This document shows, piece by piece, positions 46,508 through 55,348 of a DNA stretch of 64,000 nt. The stretch's first letter is position 1. Each line of letters opens with the position of its first letter. Under the pieces are notes generated by a model. It did no database searches. It was not told the DNA's origin and saw nothing but the letters and a program-made list of their open reading frames with translations. A program made the position numbers and the translations under genes. The stretch comes from DATBLE01 sp963808815 (GTDB taxonomy: Bacteria > Actinomycetota > Thermoleophilia > Gaiellales > Gaiellaceae): NCBI GenBank assembly GCA_963808815.1, contig CAWEGI010000015.1:390673-454672 (forward strand). Direction: 5' to 3'.

Positions 46508-46651
46508 CGTCGTTTGGCCGACGGCATGCAAAGGGCACGGGCGTGACGGACGGTCGGACTGGTCAGGGCACGATGACAGTCGTCAACACTCGGATATGGG
46601 ACGATCCAAGCCGTCGCTTTTTCGGGCGTTGACCCGCCGAGGAGAGTTGCA

Positions 46652-47113
46652 ATGACAACACGCGAGACTGGCCATGACGCGGCGTCCTCCGAGGGCACGG
46701 TGACCGTGACCGAGGCAGGTTCGGGGACTTATACGCAGCAGATCACCCTTGGGCACCACCGGCTTGTCGCCGACGAGCCCCCGCCGATCGGCGATGGCGC
46801 TGGGCCAACACCCTACGATCTGCTATTGGCCGGCCTCGGGGCATGCACCTCCATGACGGTGCGGATGTACGCCGACCGCAAGGGCTGGCCGCTCGATCGG
46901 GTTCGAGTGACGTTGCGACACTCGCGCATTCACGCGGAAGACTGCGCCCAGTGCGAAACCACCAAGGGATGGATCGATCATCTCGATCTCGATGTCGAGT
47001 TGGCCGGCGACCTCGACGACACTCAGCGGCAACGGTTACTCCAGATCGCCGAACGATGCCCTGTTCACCAGACCCTCACCTCCGAGGTTGACATCGCCAC
47101 GTCCTTGCGGTGA
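46652..47113 (+). CDS. OsmC-family protein
   Basis: A 153-residue OsmC/Ohr fold protein. The two redox cysteines are visible in GLGACTSMTVRMYADRKG and AERCPVHQTL. The motif TPYDLLLAGLGAC is typical of OsmC. These proteins reduce organic hydroperoxides or have unknown roles. A CAQC pair in the middle (EDCAQCETT) is unusual for the simple OsmC type and could be an extra redox site. Confidence 0.9.
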   Translation: MTTRETGHDAASSEGTVTVTEAGSGTYTQQITLGHHRLVADEPPPIGDGAGPTPYDLLLAGLGACTSMTVRMYADRKGWPLDRVRVTLRHSRIHAEDCAQCETTKGWIDHLDLDVELAGDLDDTQRQRLLQIAERCPVHQTLTSEVDIATSLR

Positions 47114-47121
47114 AAACGACG

Positions 47122-47310
47122 CTACGGCCTCGCAGCCAGAACAGCCGGGCGCCAATATCCTTGGGTGCCGTCCCCGTCGATGATTGCCGGATGCGATGCA
47201 GAGACGTTCATTCCGTAGGCGGCTGCAGTGCCGCTACTGGCGAGGCCCATCGTGGCCATGCCGACGGCGAGTACTAATCCGACCGCGACGTTTCTAATTG
47301 TTCTAGCCAT
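47122..47310 (-). CDS. small secreted protein, 62 aa
   Basis: ATG 47,310 (MARTIRNVAVGLVLAVGMATMGLASSGTAAA) gives a clear signal peptide with probable cleavage after AAA. The mature peptide is only ~32 residues (YGMNVSASHPAIIDGDGTQGYWRPAVLAARP). GGGGAGG seven bases upstream is a strong ribosome binding site that decides this start over the upstream one. Family not recognised. Confidence 0.65.
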   Translation of the reverse strand: MARTIRNVAVGLVLAVGMATMGLASSGTAAAYGMNVSASHPAIIDGDGTQGYWRPAVLAARP

Positions 47311-47721
47311 GAGAATCCTCCCCCGAAGCGTCATGCGAATGTGGACTCATTTGATCGTCCTTCCGCGCTGGATCCAGTAAGTACGTAGCGCACCACGCGA
47401 TTTCGACCACCCCGACGGTCCCGACCACCTTCGACGACCACCAGGGGTATCGCTCCACTTGTAGCGAGGGCCGCGTTGGACCGACCCACTACTCGACGGC
47501 GGCCGGTTGACGGCTTCGACTACCTATCGACGACCACCAGGTGTGGAATCCGCTCACCCCCGTGCAGCAGACGACGTCGCCGACACCCTTGCCGTCCACG
47601 GTGGCGACACACGGCCCGGGGCGAACCCAGCTCAGTGCCGGCACCGGGTGACTGAGGGAGAGCTCGTCGTCCCTTTTGGTTTGTCGTTGCGCTGCGGCGG
47701 CGCTATCTACCCTCTTACTCT
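47311..47721. other. 410-bp intergenic region with a 15-bp direct repeat
   Basis: No convincing gene. TCGACGACCACCAGG occurs at 47,431-47,445 and again at 47,527-47,541, 96 bases apart. It sits upstream of the LuxR-type gene and could be a regulatory duplication. No other structure stands out. Confidence 0.5.
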
Positions 47722-50355
47722 GTGTTTGTGCGGTTGGCGTGGCCGTTGACCGGGCGCTCGAAGGAAATGCGACGCATTGAAGCCGCACTGTCCGACCCGG
47801 GTTCGTCCGGCATCGTGATCTGCGGCGCAGCGGGGGTGGGAAAGAGTCGTATCGCCCGCGAGGCGCTGTCCGCTGCCTCGTCGCGGGGCTGCGTAATCCA
47901 TTGGGTGGTAGGCACATCCTCCGCGCGCACACTTCCGCTGGGAGCGTTCACGGCCTGGGCGCAATCGGGGAGCACGCACAGCGTGCAGTTGTTCCGTGAA
48001 GTGATCGAGTCGCTGACAGCCGCCGACCCTGGCGCCACGGTAGTGGTGGGTGTTGATGACGTGCATCTGCTCGATGACCTATCAACGTTCGTTGTGCATC
48101 AACTCGTGCAGCGGGCTGCCGCGAAAGTGCTGCTCACAGTGCGTGACAATGAACCGATTCCCGCTGGGACACAGGATCTGTGGAAGGTCGGCCAATTCGA
48201 CCGGCTCGATCTTGACGCTTTGTCGCCCGACGAGACCGCCACGCTGTTGTCGGACACTTTGGGCGGATCGCTGGAGTCCGACACCGCTCGTCGCCTGTGG
48301 GGCCTGACCCGCGGCAACGTTCTCTATCTGCGCCACATCGTCGAGCAGGAGGTCGCCGACGGCCGACTGGAGAAGCAGCAGGGTCACTGGCACTGGATCG
48401 GTGAACCGAGCATGCCGTGCGGGCTGGTGGAGTTGGTCGAATCCCGCATCGGAGCGCTGCCCAACACAGTCGGTGCCGTAATCGACGCGCTGGCCATTGG
48501 AGAGCCGATCGAGCTGACAGCTCTCCAGCGGATCACCGATCCCGACGCCGTCGAGGAGGCCGACATCCGGGGGTTGATCAGCCTCGACCAGGTTGGTACC
48601 CGAGTCGAAGTACGTCTCGCACATCCGCTCTACGGCGAGGTGCGAAGGAAGCGCGCGGCGCCCACGAGGCTGCGGAGGCTCCGCGGACTTGTCGCCACCG
48701 AACTGGGCGCTGCCGAGGACCGCGACGACATGCGGGTCGTGATTCGCCGCGCGACCTTGAGCCTCGACTCCGACCTCAAACCCGATGCCGACCTGACCAT
48801 CAACGCTGCCCAAGCCGCGATCTGGCTGGCCGATCTTGCCCTTGCCGAGCGGCTGGCGCAGGCCGCAGCGCAGGCAGGCAGTGGACCGGAGGCCCAGTTC
48901 ATCCGTGGGCATGCGTTGTCGTGGCTCAATCGAGGGGAAGAAGCCGAAGCGGTGCTCGCGAGTGTTTCCGTGCCGGGATTAACCGACGACGACCACGCCA
49001 GACTCACGTACCTGCGGGCGAGCAACATGCTGTGGGCGCTGGCCAACCCGGTGCGGGCGAAAAGGCTCATCGACGATGCTTCGCGCACCACCGCAGGGCG
49101 GGCGCGCAGTTGGATCGACGCGCTCTTGACCGTGTACTGGTTCGCCATGGACCGGCCGGATGCCGCGAGGCTGGCTTCAGCCAGTTTCACATTGGCCGAC
49201 CTGCCCGCGATCATTGGCAGTGAGACAGCTTGGGCGCTGGCTGCCATCGCTGCGGACGCGGGTCGTACCGCCGAGGCGTTGGCGATCGCCGATGTGGGGT
49301 ACAGCCTCGCTACTCGCTCTTTTGATGCTCCGCACATGAGGTTCAACATCGCCGACGCGCACATCAGCGCACTGATGCTGGCCGGCCGCGTCGGTGACGC
49401 GATTGATGTGGCCGAGCGAGAACGCCGGCAGGCGACCGATCTGCCCGGTGCAGCTCAACTACTGGGCGCCGCCGTGGCAGGTCGGGCCGCGCTCGGGGCC
49501 GGCCGCCTCGATACCGCGTGTTCGCTGCTCGAACAGGCGGCAGTAGCGTTGTCGGACTCGGGTCATGCCGTCGGATGGGGGTACCGCTATCACATTCCCC
49601 GCACGAGCGCGCTTGCCATGCGTGGTTCAACGGACGAGGCCGCGGCCGCGCTTTCCACGATCGGCAAGCTGCGACGTCCTTTTCGGTCGCTGGACTATGA
49701 GCGCGGCCTTGCCCGGGCGTGGGTGGCTGCCGGCCAGGGCGCCGTTAGTGAGGCGATCACGATCCTGCGGTCGGCCGCTGAAACGGCGGCAGCAAGTGGG
49801 CGATTCGCGGCTGAGGTGATCTGTCTGCAGACCGCAACCCAGTTCGGAGATCGTTCCGCCGCGTCCCGGTTGCGCGAACTCGAGGCGATGGTCGAAGGCC
49901 CGCGTGTCGGCTGTGCGGCCCGCTTCGCCGCCGCCCTGCGAGACAGCGATGCAGCTGAATTGGTGTCGGTATCAACGGATTTCGAGAGGATGGGCGACCT
50001 GGTGGCGGCGGTCGACGCGGCTGCGCAGGCAGCGATCGCATATCGCAATCAAGATCTGCGGGGATCGGCGTTGGGATGCGTCGCCCGAGCAGAAGCATTG
50101 GCCCGACAATGCGGAGGTGCCGATACTCCCTCTCTTCGTCAGGCCTGCGAGCCGCTGCCATTGACCGACCGGGAACGCGAGATCGTGGTGTTGGTCGGCC
50201 GAGGGCTGTCCAACCGCGACATAGCCGAGCGACTGACCCTTTCGATCCGCACAGTCGAAGGCCACATCTACAAGGCGATGGGCAAGACCGATACTGCCAG
50301 CCGCGAGGAGCTCGCCTCGCTCCTGCCTGACCACATGCCGCAGGCGGACGACTGA
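47722..50355 (+). CDS. AAA-ATPase LuxR-family (LAL) transcriptional regulator
   Basis: An 877-residue large ATP-binding LuxR regulator. Walker A is GAAGVGKS, Walker B VVVGVDDVHLLDD. A long TPR-like helical middle domain follows (residues ~330-800). The C-terminal GerE-type HTH reads LTDREREIVVLVGRGLSNRDIAERLTLSIRTVEGHIYKAMGK. GTG start at 47,722; a second GTG two codons on is possible. Such proteins are ATP- and ligand-responsive activators. Convergent with the ThrE gene, so its target is not obvious. Confidence 0.92.
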   Translation: MFVRLAWPLTGRSKEMRRIEAALSDPGSSGIVICGAAGVGKSRIAREALSAASSRGCVIHWVVGTSSARTLPLGAFTAWAQSGSTHSVQLFREVIESLTAADPGATVVVGVDDVHLLDDLSTFVVHQLVQRAAAKVLLTVRDNEPIPAGTQDLWKVGQFDRLDLDALSPDETATLLSDTLGGSLESDTARRLWGLTRGNVLYLRHIVEQEVADGRLEKQQGHWHWIGEPSMPCGLVELVESRIGALPNTVGAVIDALAIGEPIELTALQRITDPDAVEEADIRGLISLDQVGTRVEVRLAHPLYGEVRRKRAAPTRLRRLRGLVATELGAAEDRDDMRVVIRRATLSLDSDLKPDADLTINAAQAAIWLADLALAERLAQAAAQAGSGPEAQFIRGHALSWLNRGEEAEAVLASVSVPGLTDDDHARLTYLRASNMLWALANPVRAKRLIDDASRTTAGRARSWIDALLTVYWFAMDRPDAARLASASFTLADLPAIIGSETAWALAAIAADAGRTAEALAIADVGYSLATRSFDAPHMRFNIADAHISALMLAGRVGDAIDVAERERRQATDLPGAAQLLGAAVAGRAALGAGRLDTACSLLEQAAVALSDSGHAVGWGYRYHIPRTSALAMRGSTDEAAAALSTIGKLRRPFRSLDYERGLARAWVAAGQGAVSEAITILRSAAETAAASGRFAAEVICLQTATQFGDRSAASRLRELEAMVEGPRVGCAARFAAALRDSDAAELVSVSTDFERMGDLVAAVDAAAQAAIAYRNQDLRGSALGCVARAEALARQCGGADTPSLRQACEPLPLTDREREIVVLVGRGLSNRDIAERLTLSIRTVEGHIYKAMGKTDTASREELASLLPDHMPQADD

Positions 50356-50378
50356 CGGTGCGTTGAAGCGCCGCCCCT

Positions 50379-51866
50379 TCAGCGTGCTTGCTCGGCGAGC
50401 GGTGCCCGTCGAACGCGGCGGCGAACCTGAAGTCGGCGCATCCGAACCTTCCACGAGCTCCATTCGCCCAGATTGACGCCGGCCGCGAGCGCGGTACCGA
50501 TCGCGAATGCACCCAACACGGACGCGAACCCGACGGCGTGCTGGTCGTTGAGTATGGCGTAGATGCCGTGCAGCAGTGCCAGGCCCGGTAGCAGGGGCAC
50601 GATGCCCGTGATCGACACAACCAACGGCGGTGCGAGATTGCGGCGCTCCATCAGCCGACCGACCAAGCCGATCGGCACGGCCGCGACGAACGACGCCACC
50701 ACGGCACCCAGACCCGCGCCCTGGGCGAGAAGGAACACGACGGTGCCAGCGGCACCGCCGAACGCCGCGGCCATCGCTGCGGTCCGTTCGGCATAGCAGG
50801 CGAGGGCGAAGGCCGCCGCGCTCGCCGCGCCGAATGCGACACGTGCGGGCAACTCTGCCAAGGCGGGCGGCGCATCCGCGCTGATGGCGACGAACGGCGC
50901 GCCGAACCGGTTGGCGAGGTGCAGTACGAGTGCGACACCGGCGATCGTCGCGCCCGTCATCATCACCAACTCGAAGAAGCGGCCCGCGGCGGTGACAGGG
51001 GCACCGGTGATGACGTCGCCGACGGAGCCCACCAGGGAAAGGCCGGCGAGGAGTACGACCAGGCCGGCGGCGATAGCCACCGTCGGATCGAAGTGCAACC
51101 CCAGCTTGGGGCTGAGCGCGTACAGCACGATCGGGGGCGCGGTCGCGATCGCACCGCCAACCGCATATTGGAAGAAGAACGGGAGTCCGAGCCTGTTCAG
51201 TCGGCGATTGACGCGGTCGATCGTCATCGCACTCAGAGCGCTGACCAGACAAACCAACAGGCCAGCGCCCAGGGTTCCCGCCGTGGCGAATGCCAGCGCC
51301 CCCCAGGCGAGGGTGGCGATCCAGCGCTTGTATGGGTGCGGCGCGGTGATGATGGCGTCAAGCTCGTCTCGAGCTTGCGACGGAGAGACCTGGCCCGCGC
51401 GGATACGCCGGATCAAGCGGTCAACGGCCGCCAGTCGGCTGAAGTCCATCGACCGGGATTGCACGATGTGCAGGGTGCTGGCCGGGAGTGACGTCGGCCC
51501 GCGGTATGCCGCGACGTGGATCGTCGTGTTGATGACGTCGACCTCGCAATGCTCAATGCCGTACGCAGCGGTGATGGCCGTCACCTGATCCATCGTGGCG
51601 GTCGCCGGAGTGCCGGACGCCATCAGGATGGCGCCGATACTCCCAGCTAGATCGAGCACCTCGCCGACGCGCGCGTCGTATGAGTCATCGCGCCCACTGC
51701 CCTCAGAATCCGTTATCCGCGGCAGGCTATCCGTCGGTGGCTCGGTTTCCCGAACGATTCGGCTCAAGATCGCGCGTTGACGGGCCCCCCACGGCTGGCC
51801 CGCGCGATCACGGGTCAACTGCACAGCACTCCCTCCAGTTACATCGGCCGATTCGCATATCAGCAA
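50379..51866 (-). CDS. threonine/serine exporter family (ThrE-type) membrane protein
   Basis: A 495-residue protein with the two ThrE domains: an N-terminal cytoplasmic/peripheral part (VLDLAGSIGAILMASGTPATATMDQVTAITAAYG, EVDVINTTIHVAAYRGP), then about ten transmembrane helices (WIATLAWGALAFATAGTLGAGLLVCL onward). It is full length for the combined ThrE type known from Corynebacterium and Mycobacterium. It probably exports small amino acids. Divergent from the nitrilase-fold gene at 52,166. Confidence 0.87.
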   Translation of the reverse strand: MLICESADVTGGSAVQLTRDRAGQPWGARQRAILSRIVRETEPPTDSLPRITDSEGSGRDDSYDARVGEVLDLAGSIGAILMASGTPATATMDQVTAITAAYGIEHCEVDVINTTIHVAAYRGPTSLPASTLHIVQSRSMDFSRLAAVDRLIRRIRAGQVSPSQARDELDAIITAPHPYKRWIATLAWGALAFATAGTLGAGLLVCLVSALSAMTIDRVNRRLNRLGLPFFFQYAVGGAIATAPPIVLYALSPKLGLHFDPTVAIAAGLVVLLAGLSLVGSVGDVITGAPVTAAGRFFELVMMTGATIAGVALVLHLANRFGAPFVAISADAPPALAELPARVAFGAASAAAFALACYAERTAAMAAAFGGAAGTVVFLLAQGAGLGAVVASFVAAVPIGLVGRLMERRNLAPPLVVSITGIVPLLPGLALLHGIYAILNDQHAVGFASVLGAFAIGTALAAGVNLGEWSSWKVRMRRLQVRRRVRRAPLAEQAR

Positions 51867-52165
51867 CGCGCAAGCGCCGATGATGTTTCCGTTTATTGCC
51901 CAGAGTCTCTGGTGTTTTCGCTCACATCACGGGAGCCGCGCCGTGTCGACGGCTGCGGTCCGCGTTAGCCGTACGTCGATGACGAGGTCTTCGCGCGGCG
52001 TGGAGGAGCAAACTCAATTCTAATCTGCTCGTCAAATCCACTGCATACGAATATTTTTCATACGTAACACAATCACTGACCTAGTGGTGCTGATCACATC
52101 TCACGGTCACGGCACTACTCTCGATGCAGCGCGCCTCGGTGATGATCACGAACCAGGGAGCATCA
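51867..52165. other. 299-bp divergent intergenic region
   Basis: Separates thrE (minus) from the nitrilase-fold gene (plus). It becomes AT-rich at about 52,010-52,075, in contrast to its surroundings, and contains CATACG twice (52,044 and 52,059, 15-bp period) around a T-run. It probably holds promoters for one or both genes. Confidence 0.5.
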
Positions 52166-54259
52166 ATGAGCAGTACCGCATCTGCTGTCTCGTCGTCCCA
52201 CCCCGGCTCGGGAGATCCCACGCCGGCGTCGATGTGGCTCGCCTTGGGCGGATGCCAGATCACGGACCAAGTCCTCGAATGGCCCCCCGATTTGTTCGCC
52301 CTGACCGACGTGATCCTGGACCACACGCAGGCGTATCGGTTCGTGTTGTCGCCACCCGGCGACGCGACATGGCCGCCCGATCGCTTGCCCAATTGGGCCG
52401 AGGCAGTCGAGGACGCGGGCCGAGATTGGAGCGGTTGGGTCGAGAACGGCCAAGGCGCCGCGGTCCCCGATCTCCTCGGTCAAGAGTGGAGCATCTTTCG
52501 CGAGCACATTGAGATGCCTCTCGAAGATCTGGCCGACGGCCGCAACTGGCGGATGTGTGAGGCACTGCTGACACTTCATGCGATCGCGGACGAGGCTTGC
52601 GCGGGACTGGGCATCCCCCTTGGTCGGTCGGACGCAAAGGGATGCGTCTATCGCGCTCGGGGACGTGAACTCCTGGCCCGAACCGGATCGCTTGCACGAA
52701 TCCACCCACACCTTGTCCGGGTGTTACCGAAGGTCCGTACTTCGCCCAACGGGACCGCGTTGGGCTCGTTTTCGCGCTACGCCTGCGTGCATCGGCCCGG
52801 TGCGCAGGTCCGGTGGTCCAAGATTCCCGCCCGACACCGCGGCACCGACCCGCAGGCCGAGTACGCCAACGTGCTCCTGCTGCCCTGGCCGCTGCGGGTG
52901 CGCGAGTCGGACTTTCACCCGGTGGAAGGCTCGGTGCGCAGGCTGACCAGCGAGCCCTTCGGCTATTTCGAGTTCGCGCCTGCCGAAGGGCTCGACTTGG
53001 ACCTGGTCGACCGCACGCTCCTCGCGGCCCGCGACGAGGTCGGCGGCGTCGATGTGGTGGTCCTCCCGGAGAGCGCCGTCGACGAAGGTGATATCGACGC
53101 TCTCGAGGCCGTGTTGGATCACCACGGTGTGACCATGCTCATGACCGGCGTGCGCCAGCCGGCACCGCAACCCGGACGACTGCCGGGCAACTGGGTGCAC
53201 ATCGGCGTGAGCCCGATACTTGAAAAGCGCGCCCCGGCAACCGGTTCGACCCGCCAACGGTGGTTTCACGTCCGCCAGAACAAACACCACCGATGGTCGC
53301 TCAACGAATCACAGATCTTCCAGTACCACCTGGGCGGTGCCCTCCACCCACACATCCTCTGGTGGGAAGCGATGGACGTCGCTCGCCGGACTGTGCAATT
53401 CGTTGAACTCGGGGAAGAACTGACCCTCGTATGTCTCGTGTGTGAGGATCTCGCCCAGCACGACGACGTCGCCGAAGTCGTTCGGTCCGTTGGCCCAACG
53501 CTGGTTTTCACCCCCTTGCTCGACGGACCACAGTTGACGTCGCGCTGGGCGGCCAGGTATGCCAGCGTGCTGGCCGACGACCCTGGCTCGGCCGTCGCGA
53601 CGCTGTCCGCTTACGGCATGGTGCAGCGATGCCGACCCCCCGGGCAACCTTCCTCGCCGGTGGTCGGTTTGTGGAAAGACCCCGTCCGGGGGATCCGGGA
53701 GGTTCCGCTGGAGGATGGCGCCCACGGCGTCTTGCTGACCACCTGCGGGGACCGCGCACTGCGACGCACCGCCGACAGTCGCCCGCCCATTGACAACTCG
53801 ATTCGTTACTTCGACGTCGCCGTGCATCAAATCCACGCCGCCACTGCGACTTCGGGATCACCACCGCTGCAGATCGACCCGCCAGTACCGCCTGCGCTCG
53901 ACGTCGAGGAGCTGACCGTCCTCACCGGCTGGGCGCAGGCGGTCGCAGAAACGCTCGCCTACGCACCGGAGCGAGTGCTTGATCTGGTGGCGGACGCTCG
54001 CCCGGGCGCACGCTGGCGGCCTGCGCTTCAGATCGCCGAGCCATCCCAGCAACTCGGCGAAGCGATCGACATCATGGACGAGATCGTGCGGACAGGCGTC
54101 CCGCCAACCGGCTCGCCCACACTCGATGCGCTGATCGACGCGACGCGCGAAGACCGGCCGGGCGAAGCAGACCTCGCGAAGCTGGTTCGTGGAGTACTGC
54201 GATCGACGCTCGAGCAGCGCCGCACCCGACTCGCAAGAGAAGTCGACCACCATCCGTGA
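52166..54259 (+). CDS. large nitrilase-fold (carbon-nitrogen hydrolase) protein with unrecognised N-terminal region
   Basis: A 697-residue protein from ATG 52,166 with GGGAG seven bases upstream. Residues ~1-290 match nothing I recognise (MWLALGGCQITDQVLEWPPDLFALTDV, YANVLLLPWPLRVRESDFHP). Residues ~300-560 carry a nitrilase fold with all catalytic positions: Glu in VVVLPESAVDEGDI, Lys in RQNKHHRW, and Cys in LVCEDLAQH. The C-terminal ~120 residues are helical. Ordinary nitrilases are ~300 residues, so this is a multidomain member whose catalytic site looks functional. Similar long nitrilase-domain proteins occur in some phage-defence systems, but no reverse transcriptase or other partner is visible here. 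Confidence 0.75.
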   Translation: MSSTASAVSSSHPGSGDPTPASMWLALGGCQITDQVLEWPPDLFALTDVILDHTQAYRFVLSPPGDATWPPDRLPNWAEAVEDAGRDWSGWVENGQGAAVPDLLGQEWSIFREHIEMPLEDLADGRNWRMCEALLTLHAIADEACAGLGIPLGRSDAKGCVYRARGRELLARTGSLARIHPHLVRVLPKVRTSPNGTALGSFSRYACVHRPGAQVRWSKIPARHRGTDPQAEYANVLLLPWPLRVRESDFHPVEGSVRRLTSEPFGYFEFAPAEGLDLDLVDRTLLAARDEVGGVDVVVLPESAVDEGDIDALEAVLDHHGVTMLMTGVRQPAPQPGRLPGNWVHIGVSPILEKRAPATGSTRQRWFHVRQNKHHRWSLNESQIFQYHLGGALHPHILWWEAMDVARRTVQFVELGEELTLVCLVCEDLAQHDDVAEVVRSVGPTLVFTPLLDGPQLTSRWAARYASVLADDPGSAVATLSAYGMVQRCRPPGQPSSPVVGLWKDPVRGIREVPLEDGAHGVLLTTCGDRALRRTADSRPPIDNSIRYFDVAVHQIHAATATSGSPPLQIDPPVPPALDVEELTVLTGWAQAVAETLAYAPERVLDLVADARPGARWRPALQIAEPSQQLGEAIDIMDEIVRTGVPPTGSPTLDALIDATREDRPGEADLAKLVRGVLRSTLEQRRTRLAREVDHHP

Positions 54260-54313
54260 CCTGAACGCGAATGTTCTTCAGCGGCAGGATAATCGGCGGC
54301 CGCGACTCAGCGC

Positions 54314-55213
54314 TCACCGACGAGGGCGCCCGCTGGTGTCGAACCGGGAGCGCGTGGCCGCAACGTAGTCCTCCACCGTGATGGGCTTGACCCCGCCGAT
54401 CACCTCGACAAGGTTGTTGACTCCGGCGAACACGCCGTCGCGGTAGTCCTGGGCCACGTTGCTGATGTGCTGCACGAAATGCGGTGAGGCGCCGCTTGCG
54501 GTCAGGTCGGCGGCGAATGTCGGGATGCCGATGGGCTCGTAGCGCACCGGGATACCCAGGGTGGCTTGGACTTTCGCCGCGATACCATGCCAGTCGAGTT
54601 CTTCGGCGCCGAACAGCGGGTAGACCTGGCGGTCGTGCGGGTCGGGGTTTTCCAGGATGGCGGCGATGACATGGGCTTGATCCGCTGCGTCTATGGGGGC
54701 GTGGCGGCCATCGGCGAACGGTAGCCGGTAGATCCCTTCGTCGTTTTCGCGGGTCCAGAACATGTTCATAAAGAACGTGAAGAAGGTCGGCCGCAGATGG
54801 GTGGTGACCATCGCGCTGCGGTCCAGGAGGCGCTCGGCGATCCAATGCTGGCGCGCGGCATTGCTTTTGGCTTCGCGTCGTGCCGAAATTTGTGACATGT
54901 TGACCACTGCGTGTACGCCGGCCTCGCTCGCGGCCTGGACGAAGTTCGCGGTGGCCTCGACCAATCCTGGGGCAACGGGGTAGTTGAAGTAGGCCGCACT
55001 CACCCCGGCAGTCGCAGCGCTCACCGTAGGAAAGTCCAGCAGATCGCCCTGCACGACTTCGGCGCCCTGTTCACGTAGCCGGGCCGCGCGCTCATCAAGG
55101 GTGTGCACGAGCGCGCGGACGCGCCGACCGCGCTCGCGCAACAAGCGCACCGTGTGCGCGCCCGTGTTGCCGGTGGCGCCTGTGATCAGGAACAACTCCT
55201 TGCTTTGCGTCAT
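54314..55213 (-). CDS. NmrA-type NAD(P)-binding oxidoreductase
   Basis: A 299-residue atypical SDR of the NmrA/NAD(P)H-azoreductase-like group. The nucleotide-binding motif is LITGATGNTGAHTVRLLRERG; VVNMSQISARREAKSN and FFTFFMNMFW follow. The classical Tyr-Lys catalytic pair is not evident, so it may be a redox sensor or reductase. It diverges from a TetR gene across 135 bases containing two ACCGATCGGT operators and is very likely its main target. Confidence 0.86.
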   Translation of the reverse strand: MTQSKELFLITGATGNTGAHTVRLLRERGRRVRALVHTLDERAARLREQGAEVVQGDLLDFPTVSAATAGVSAAYFNYPVAPGLVEATANFVQAASEAGVHAVVNMSQISARREAKSNAARQHWIAERLLDRSAMVTTHLRPTFFTFFMNMFWTRENDEGIYRLPFADGRHAPIDAADQAHVIAAILENPDPHDRQVYPLFGAEELDWHGIAAKVQATLGIPVRYEPIGIPTFAADLTASGASPHFVQHISNVAQDYRDGVFAGVNNLVEVIGGVKPITVEDYVAATRSRFDTSGRPRR

Positions 55214-55266
55214 GGGTGTCGCCTTTCTCGCTCATTGACCTACGCTGACCCCCTACACAACCCAGG

Positions 55267-55282
55267 TAAACCGATCGGTATT
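55267..55282. promoter_or_regulatory. operator 1 (ACCGATCGGT core)
   Basis: TAAACCGATCGGTATT, with palindromic core ACCGATCGGT at 55,270-55,279. The 10-bp core is identical to that of operator 2, 57 bases away. It lies ~54 bases upstream of the NmrA-type gene start. Confidence 0.75.
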
Positions 55283-55319
55283 CCTGAAAATCCTTGATGA
55301 TCTGTGAACTTTGGGAATA

Positions 55320-55339
55320 AATAAACCGATCGGTTTATT
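55320..55339. promoter_or_regulatory. operator 2, perfect 20-bp palindrome
   Basis: AATAAACCGATCGGTTTATT, fully symmetric, nine bases before the TetR ATG (55,349). It would block the TetR gene's own promoter or ribosome access. Together with operator 1 it forms a divergent control region. Confidence 0.8.
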
Positions 55340-55348
55340 GTGATTGCC

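Noticed and set aside
50379..51866. ThrE gene as part of a nitrilase defence cassette
   Set aside because: It matches a common housekeeping-type exporter of the genus; adjacency alone does not support a functional link.
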